Positions 1 through 4,412 of a stretch of 6,568 nucleotides of DNA are shown here, one piece after another (position 1 is the stretch's first letter; every line of letters begins with the position of its first letter). The position numbers and the translations under genes were made by a program. Below the pieces are notes generated by a model. That model was not told where the DNA came from. It worked only from the letters and a program-made list of their open reading frames with translations, and did no database searches. The stretch comes from an uncultured Woeseia sp. (GTDB lineage Bacteria; Pseudomonadota; Gammaproteobacteria; Steroidobacterales; Woeseiaceae): assembly GCA_937925605.1 (NCBI GenBank), contig CALALV010000104.1, forward strand, positions 1-6,568. Reading direction: 5' to 3'.

Positions 1-157
1 CGTGCACTTCATGCGCTTCGAGCTCAGCGCGGAGCAGGTCGACGCGCTGCGCGGCGGCGCGGCGCTGTCCGCCGGGATCGACCACGAGAATTACACGGTC
101 GACGTGGCGCCGGTCCCGGACAACGTGCGTCGCTCGCTGATCGGCGACCTGGACTGA
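1..157 (+). CDS. DUF3501 family protein, C-terminal end (5' partial)
   Basis: The reading frame starting at base 2 is open from the window edge to the TGA at 155-157 and gives 51 residues. It begins VHFMRFELSAEQVDALRGG, passes through AGIDHENY, and ends in a VPDNVRRSLIGDLD-like tail. From memory this matches the C-terminus of DUF3501 proteins: a V-H-F-L-R-F-E-L strand, a helix with a run of small residues, a G-(I/V)-D-H-x-x-Y motif and a final Val-Pro-x-N-(I/V)-R-x-x-L-x-x-D-L. The biochemical role of the family is not known to me. Its members often sit beside rubrerythrin-like and Fe-S oxidoreductase genes, which would lie off the left edge here. A terminator follows at once, so this is probably the last gene of its operon. 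The family call rests on a short fragment and remembered similarity, so it is likely but not certain. Confidence 0.72.
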   Translation, partial: VHFMRFELSAEQVDALRGGAALSAGIDHENYTVDVAPVPDNVRRSLIGDLD

Positions 158-162
158 CGCTG

Positions 163-186
163 CCCGCGCTGTCGCGGGGACTTTTT
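163..186 (+). terminator. Intrinsic terminator after the DUF3501-like gene
   Basis: CCCGCG (163-168) pairs perfectly with CGCGGG (173-178) around the four-base loop CTGT. After GAC comes TTTTT at 182-186. A GC-only stem, a tetraloop and a T run six bases from the stop codon's hairpin are the usual marks of a Rho-independent terminator reading rightwards. It separates the upstream operon from parE, whose promoter begins directly after the T run. The stem is short (6 bp) and three bases separate it from the T run, so read-through into parE is possible. Confidence 0.7.
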
Positions 187-192
187 CGTTCC

Positions 193-201
193 TGCTAGAA
201 T
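193..201 (+). promoter_or_regulatory. Extended -10 promoter for parE-parC
   Basis: TGCTAGAAT holds an extended -10 TG at 193-194 and a TAGAAT hexamer at 196-201, one mismatch from TATAAT. No convincing -35 lies 16-18 bases upstream: that segment is the 3' arm of the terminator hairpin. Recognition would therefore rest on the extended -10 element, as sigma-70 allows. The predicted transcription start is near 207-209, giving a leader of only about 25 bases before the ATG at 233. It is the one AT-rich patch between the genes, which supports the call. Confidence 0.6.
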
Positions 202-203
202 CC

Positions 204-223
204 CGCCACACTCGCTTGTGGCG
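204..223. promoter_or_regulatory. Inverted repeat over the parE transcription start
   Basis: CGCCACA (204-210) and TGTGGCG (217-223) form a perfect 7-bp inverted repeat around the six-base spacer CTCGCT. It starts two bases after the -10 hexamer and ends nine bases before the parE ATG at 233, so it covers the predicted transcription start. It could be a dyad operator for a dimeric repressor, or a 5' hairpin in the mRNA affecting stability or ribosome entry. No T run follows, so it is not a terminator. The symmetry is seen directly; the function is inference. Confidence 0.45.
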
Positions 224-232
224 CACTACCGA

Positions 233-2119
233 ATGAGCAAACGATACGATGCGGCGGACATCGAGGTCCTGTCGGGCCTCGAGCCGGTGCGCCGGCGTCC
301 CGGCATGTACACGGACACGTCGCGGCCGAACCACCTGGCCCACGAGGTCATCGACAACAGCGTCGACGAGGCGCTGGCCGGGCACTGCAGGAAAATCGAG
401 GTCACGGTCTACAAGGACGGCTCGCTCGAGGTTGCCGACGACGGTCGCGGCATGCCGGTCGACGTGCACCCGAAGGAGAAGATCCCCGGCGTCGAGCTGA
501 TCCTCACGCGGCTGCACGCCGGCGGCAAGTTCAACAAGGACAACTACCAGTACTCGGGCGGCCTGCACGGCGTCGGCGTGTCGGTCGTGAACGCGCTGTC
601 GAAGAACCTCGAGGTCTGGATCCGGCGCGGCGGCCAGGAATACAACATGAGCTTCGCCGGCGGCAGGAAGCGCGGCAAGCTCGAGGTGGTCGGCAAGGTC
701 GGCAAGGCCAACACCGGCACGACGATACGCTTCTGGCCCGATCCGGGCTATTTCGATTCGGCGAAGTTCTCGCTCAGCAAGCTGCGCCACGCGCTGAAGG
801 CCAAGGCCGTCCTGTGTCCCGGACTCACGGTCCGGCTCAAGGTCGAGCAGCCGAAAGAGTCGCAGGAATGGTGCTACGCCGGCGGCCTCGAGGAGTACCT
901 GCTCGAGGCCATCGGCACGGCCGAGCACCTGCCGGCCGAGCCCTTTTCGGGGACGCTCGCCGGCAAGCACGAGGCCGTCGAGTGGGCGCTGGCCTGGCTG
1001 ACCGGCGACGGCCAGCCGGTCACCGAGAGCTACGTCAACCTGATCCCGACCCCGCAGGGCGGCACGCACGTGGCCGGCCTGCGCACCGGCCTGACCAACG
1101 CGCTGCGCGAATTCTGCGAGTTCCGCAGCCTGCTGCCGCGCGGCGTCAGCCTCGCGCCGGACGACGTCTGGGACGGGCTCGCCTTCGTGCTCAGCGCGAA
1201 GCTCGAGGACCCGCAGTTCTCCGGCCAGACCAAGGAACGCCTGTCGTCGCGCGAGTCGGCGGCCTTCGTGACCGGCGTGATCAAGGACAGCTTCGCGCTG
1301 TGGCTGAACCAGCACCCGGAGTCCGGCGACCAGATCGCCCAGCTCGCGATCGGCAAGGCGCAGAAGCGCCTCAAGGCCGCGAAGAAGGTCGTGCGCAAGA
1401 AGGTCGTGTCCGGACCGGCGCTGCCCGGCAAGCTCGCCGACTGCACCTCGCAGGAACCCGAGCTGTGCGAGCTGTTCCTGGTCGAGGGTGACTCGGCCGG
1501 CGGCTCCGCGAAGCAGGCGCGCGACCGCAACACGCAGGCGATCATGCCGCTCCGCGGCAAGATTCTTAACACCTGGGAGGTTGACGCGTCCGAGGTGCTG
1601 GCCTCGCAGGAAGTGCACGACATCTCTATCGCGCTCGGCGTCGAGCCGGGCAGCAGCGAGCTGGACGGGCTGCGCTACCACAAGATCTGCATCCTCGCGG
1701 ACGCCGACTCCGACGGGCTGCACATCGCTACCTTGCTGTGTGCGCTGTTCCTGCGCCATTTCCGCGAACTCGTCCTCGCCGGGCACGTCTACGTCGCGAT
1801 GCCGCCGCTGTACCGCATCGACGTCGGCAAGGACGTCTACTACGCGCTCGACGAGGCGGAGCGCCAGGGCATTCTCGACCGCATCGAGGCCGAGGGCCGG
1901 CGCGGCAAGCTCAGCGTCACGCGCTTCAAGGGCCTCGGCGAGATGAGCCCGCAGCAGCTCCGCGAAACGACGATGAACCGCGATACGCGGCGGCTCGTGC
2001 AGCTGACCGTCGAAGCGAAGGACAAGACCGAGCAGCTGATGGACATGCTGCTCGCCAAGAAGCGCTCCGCGGACCGGCGCGCCTGGCTCGAGACCAAGGG
2101 CAACCTCGCGGAAGTCTGA
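233..2119 (+). CDS. parE: DNA topoisomerase IV subunit B
   Basis: ATPase subunit of topoisomerase IV. It clamps the transported duplex and, with ParC, decatenates replicated chromosomes and relaxes supercoils in the cytoplasm. Counting from the ATG at 233 it has 628 residues (E. coli ParE has 630), too short for a gammaproteobacterial GyrB of about 800. The GHKL ATPase domain shows EVIDNSVDEA at 38-47 (catalytic Glu38, Mg-binding Asn42), DGRGMP at 70-75 and GGLHGVG at 109-115. The transducer domain carries the QTK loop at 332-334, whose Lys contacts the ATP gamma-phosphate. The TOPRIM domain has EGDSAGG at 418-424, PLRGKILN at 439-446 and the DADSDG metal site at 490-495, followed by RFKGLGEM at 564-571. 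An in-frame GTG at 218 would add five residues, but ATG 233 fits the family start (M-x-x-x-Y-x-A-x-x-I-E-V-L) better. Neither start has a clear Shine-Dalgarno. First gene of a parE-parC operon; no sign of damage. Confidence 0.97.
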   Translation: MSKRYDAADIEVLSGLEPVRRRPGMYTDTSRPNHLAHEVIDNSVDEALAGHCRKIEVTVYKDGSLEVADDGRGMPVDVHPKEKIPGVELILTRLHAGGKFNKDNYQYSGGLHGVGVSVVNALSKNLEVWIRRGGQEYNMSFAGGRKRGKLEVVGKVGKANTGTTIRFWPDPGYFDSAKFSLSKLRHALKAKAVLCPGLTVRLKVEQPKESQEWCYAGGLEEYLLEAIGTAEHLPAEPFSGTLAGKHEAVEWALAWLTGDGQPVTESYVNLIPTPQGGTHVAGLRTGLTNALREFCEFRSLLPRGVSLAPDDVWDGLAFVLSAKLEDPQFSGQTKERLSSRESAAFVTGVIKDSFALWLNQHPESGDQIAQLAIGKAQKRLKAAKKVVRKKVVSGPALPGKLADCTSQEPELCELFLVEGDSAGGSAKQARDRNTQAIMPLRGKILNTWEVDASEVLASQEVHDISIALGVEPGSSELDGLRYHKICILADADSDGLHIATLLCALFLRHFRELVLAGHVYVAMPPLYRIDVGKDVYYALDEAERQGILDRIEAEGRRGKLSVTRFKGLGEMSPQQLRETTMNRDTRRLVQLTVEAKDKTEQLMDMLLAKKRSADRRAWLETKGNLAEV

Positions 2120-2125
2120 GAAGGA
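2118..2125 (+). promoter_or_regulatory. Shine-Dalgarno of parC overlapping the parE stop
   Basis: GAGAAGGA lies seven bases before the parC ATG at 2133 and matches the anti-Shine-Dalgarno sequence well. Its first two bases are the GA of the parE TGA stop codon. Ribosomes finishing parE therefore clear or reuse this site, an arrangement suited to translational coupling and roughly equal output of the two subunits. It also fixes the parC start. The contrast with parE, which lacks a clear site of its own, is noticeable. Confidence 0.8.
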
Positions 2126-2132
2126 CCCCGGC

Positions 2133-4382
2133 ATGCAGAACCAGTTGAATCTAGAGGGCGTCGAAAGGCAGCCGCTCAAGGACTACACCGAGCGTGCGTA
2201 CCTCAATTACTCGATGTACGTGATTCTCGACCGCGCGCTGCCGCAGATCGGCGACGGCCTGAAGCCCGTGCAGCGGCGCATCGTCTACGCGATGAGCGAG
2301 CTCGGCCTGTCGGCGGGTTCGAAGCCGAAGAAGTCGGCACGCACAGTCGGCGACGTGATCGGCAAGTTCCATCCGCACGGCGACTCGGCCTGCTACGAGG
2401 CGATGGTGCTGATGGCCCAGGAATTCTCCTACCGCTACTCGATCATCGACGGGCAGGGCAACTGGGGCTCGTCGGACGACCCGAAGTCCTTCGCGGCGAT
2501 GCGTTACACGGAGTCGCGGCTCAAGCCCTACGCGAAGAGCCTGCTGGCCGAGCTCGGGCAGGGCACGGTCGACTGGGTGCCGAACTTCGACGGCACGCTC
2601 AACGAGCCGGTCGTGCTGCCGGCGCGGCTGCCGAACCTGCTCCTTAACGGCACGGCCGGCATTGCCGTCGGCCTGTCGACCGACGTGCCGCCGCATAACC
2701 TGCGCGAGGTCGTTGCGGCCTGCATTCACCTGATAGACAACCCGAAGGCGACGGTCGCCCAGCTGATGAAGCACATCAAGGGCCCGGACTTCCCGACCGG
2801 CGGCGAACTGGTCTCGCCGAAAAGCGACATCGCCGAGATCTACCGGACCGGCAGCGGGACCCTGCGCCTGCGCGCGACCTGGAAGCAGGAGAACGGCGAC
2901 ATCGTCATCACGGCGCTGCCGTACCAGACCGCCGGGGCGAAAGTGCTCGAGCAGATCGCGGCGCAGATGCGCGCAAAGAAACTGCCGCTGGTCGAGGACC
3001 TGCGCGACGAGTCCGACCACGAGGAGCCGATCCGGCTCGTCATCACGCCGAAGTCGCGCAAGGTGGACGCGCAGGAGCTGATGTCGCACCTGTTCGCGAC
3101 GACTGCGCTCGAACGGACGGTGCGGGTCAACATGAACATCGTCGCGCTCGACGGCCGGCCGCGCGGCTTCGACCTGCACGGGCTACTGAGCGAGTGGCTG
3201 GCGTTCCGCAAGGAGACCGTCAAGCGCCGCCTGAACCACCGGCTCGCGATCGTCAACGATCGCCTGCACATCCTCGACGGCCTGCTGGTTGCGTACCTGA
3301 ACATCGACGAGGTCATCCGCATCATCCGCGAGGAGGACGAGCCGAAGCCGGTGCTGATGAAACGCTTCAAGCTCAGCGACGTGCAGGCCGAGGCGATCCT
3401 GAACCTGCGCCTGCGCAACCTGGCGAAGCTGGAAGAGATGAAAATCCGCGGCGAGCAGGACGAGCTGTCCGCAGAACGCGAGGTGATCGAAAAGACGCTG
3501 AAGAGCGCCGCGCGCATGAAGACGCTGATCAAGACGGAACTGACCGAGGACGCCGAGGCCTACGGCGACGCGCGACGCACCCGGATCGTCGAGCGGGAAA
3601 GCGCGAAGGCGCTGGACGAGACCCAGCTGATCGCGAGCGAGCCGGTTACGATCGTGCTGTCGCAGCGCGGCTGGGCGCGGGCCGCGAAGGGCCACGAGAT
3701 CGACCCGTTCGCGCTCAACTACAAGTCCGGCGACGGTTTCCTCGCTTCGGCGCGCGGACGCTCGAACCAGCTCGCGATGTTCATCGACTCGAGCGGCCGG
3801 GTCTACTCGGCGCCCGCGCATACCCTGCCGTCGGCACGCGGGCAGGGCGAACCGCTTTCCGGCCGTTTCAACCCGCCGGACGGCGCGAGTTTCTGCGGCG
3901 CGCTGATCGGCGATCCCGACAGCCGCTGGGTGCTGGCCAGCGACGCCGGCTACGGCTTCGTCACGAAGCTCGGGGACCTCGTCTCGCGCAACAAGGCCGG
4001 CAAGGCCGTGCTGCGGGTGGCGCCCGGCGGTCGGGCCGTCGTGCCGGCCGCGGTGCCGCCGGACGTCGAGTGCCTGATCGCCGCGGTCAGCTCGATAGGT
4101 CGCCTGCTCCTGTTCGAGATGGACGAGCTGCCGGAGCTCGCGAAGGGCAAGGGCAACAAGCTGATCAACATCCCGGGCAAGAAATACCAGTCCGGCGAGG
4201 AGACGCTCGTCGCGATCGCGGTCGTGCCGGAAGAGGGCGACCTGCTCGTGCACACGGCGAGCCGGACGATGACGCTGAAGTGGAACGACACGGACAAGTA
4301 CTATGGCGAACGCGCGCTGCGCGGCGCGCTGCTGCCGCAAGGCTGGAGAAAGGTCGAACGCCTGTCGTCGGCGGGCGGCTGA
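2133..4382 (+). CDS. parC: DNA topoisomerase IV subunit A
   Basis: DNA cleavage and religation subunit of topoisomerase IV, partner of ParE. It has 749 residues (E. coli 752). The winged-helix domain contains GDGLKPVQRRI at 40-50, the quinolone-resistance region with KFHPHGDSACYEAM at 78-91, and AAMRYTES at 121-128 with catalytic Arg124-Tyr125 (Tyr codon 2505-2507). Tyr125 makes the transient phosphotyrosine bond with DNA. The isoleucine used to bend DNA is probably within NGTAGIAVG (172-180). A tower and coiled-coil region with AILNLRLRNLAKLE (421-434) follows. The C-terminal beta-propeller starts near residue 500, with a degenerate GyrA-box-like QRGWARAAKGH at 511-521, and retains SARGQGEPLSG, ASDAGYGFV and KGKGNKLINIP blocks that are ParC-like rather than GyrA-like. 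The ATG is set by a strong Shine-Dalgarno at 2118-2125. Ser85 and Glu89, equivalent to E. coli Ser80 and Glu84, are the susceptible residues. Second and last gene of the operon, convergent with the FimV-like gene. Confidence 0.97.
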   Translation: MQNQLNLEGVERQPLKDYTERAYLNYSMYVILDRALPQIGDGLKPVQRRIVYAMSELGLSAGSKPKKSARTVGDVIGKFHPHGDSACYEAMVLMAQEFSYRYSIIDGQGNWGSSDDPKSFAAMRYTESRLKPYAKSLLAELGQGTVDWVPNFDGTLNEPVVLPARLPNLLLNGTAGIAVGLSTDVPPHNLREVVAACIHLIDNPKATVAQLMKHIKGPDFPTGGELVSPKSDIAEIYRTGSGTLRLRATWKQENGDIVITALPYQTAGAKVLEQIAAQMRAKKLPLVEDLRDESDHEEPIRLVITPKSRKVDAQELMSHLFATTALERTVRVNMNIVALDGRPRGFDLHGLLSEWLAFRKETVKRRLNHRLAIVNDRLHILDGLLVAYLNIDEVIRIIREEDEPKPVLMKRFKLSDVQAEAILNLRLRNLAKLEEMKIRGEQDELSAEREVIEKTLKSAARMKTLIKTELTEDAEAYGDARRTRIVERESAKALDETQLIASEPVTIVLSQRGWARAAKGHEIDPFALNYKSGDGFLASARGRSNQLAMFIDSSGRVYSAPAHTLPSARGQGEPLSGRFNPPDGASFCGALIGDPDSRWVLASDAGYGFVTKLGDLVSRNKAGKAVLRVAPGGRAVVPAAVPPDVECLIAAVSSIGRLLLFEMDELPELAKGKGNKLINIPGKKYQSGEETLVAIAVVPEEGDLLVHTASRTMTLKWNDTDKYYGERALRGALLPQGWRKVERLSSAGG

Positions 4383-4389
4383 CGCCGCC
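4374..4389. repeat. GC hairpin across the parC stop codon
   Basis: GGCGGC (4374-4379) pairs with GCCGCC (4384-4389) around TGAC, which holds the parC stop at 4380-4382. It abuts a second hairpin at 4390-4407. Neither strand has a T run directly after it: on the minus strand it lies just past the FimV-like stop and could slow polymerase or protect the 3' end. In sequence this GC-rich a 6-bp repeat can arise by chance, so a terminator role on the minus strand is tentative. Confidence 0.4.
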
Positions 4390-4412
4390 GGCCGGCCTCA
4401 GCCGGCCTTCTT
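4390..4412 (+). terminator. Probable parE-parC operon terminator
   Basis: GGCCGGC (4390-4396) pairs over seven bases with GCCGGCC (4401-4407) around the tetraloop CTCA, and TTCTT follows at 4408-4412. It begins eight bases after the parC stop. The tail is T-rich but short and interrupted by C, so termination may be weak or assisted by Rho. The hairpin overlaps the stop and last two codons of the opposing FimV-like gene. The T-rich tail is the complement of two of that gene's Lys codons (AAG AAG). Confidence 0.55.

Noticed and set aside
1030..1623. 197-codon minus-strand open frame inside parE
   Set aside because: Ser/Arg-rich translation without domain features, wholly inside a well conserved parE region including the TOPRIM motif.
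233..2119. Calling the first topoisomerase gene gyrB
   Set aside because: At 628 residues it lacks the large insertion of gammaproteobacterial GyrB. It matches ParE throughout and is followed directly by parC.
2151..4340. Two long open frames on the minus strand (342 and 385 codons) covering nearly all of parC
   Set aside because: They lie in one frame that is codon-aligned with parC, where stops appear only opposite the sense codons CTA, TTA or TCA. These are very rare in this high-GC gene; the single break at 3183-3185 and the end at 2151-2153 are both Leu CTA codons of parC. The translations are Arg/Leu/Val-rich with no recognisable domain. Codon bias explains them.
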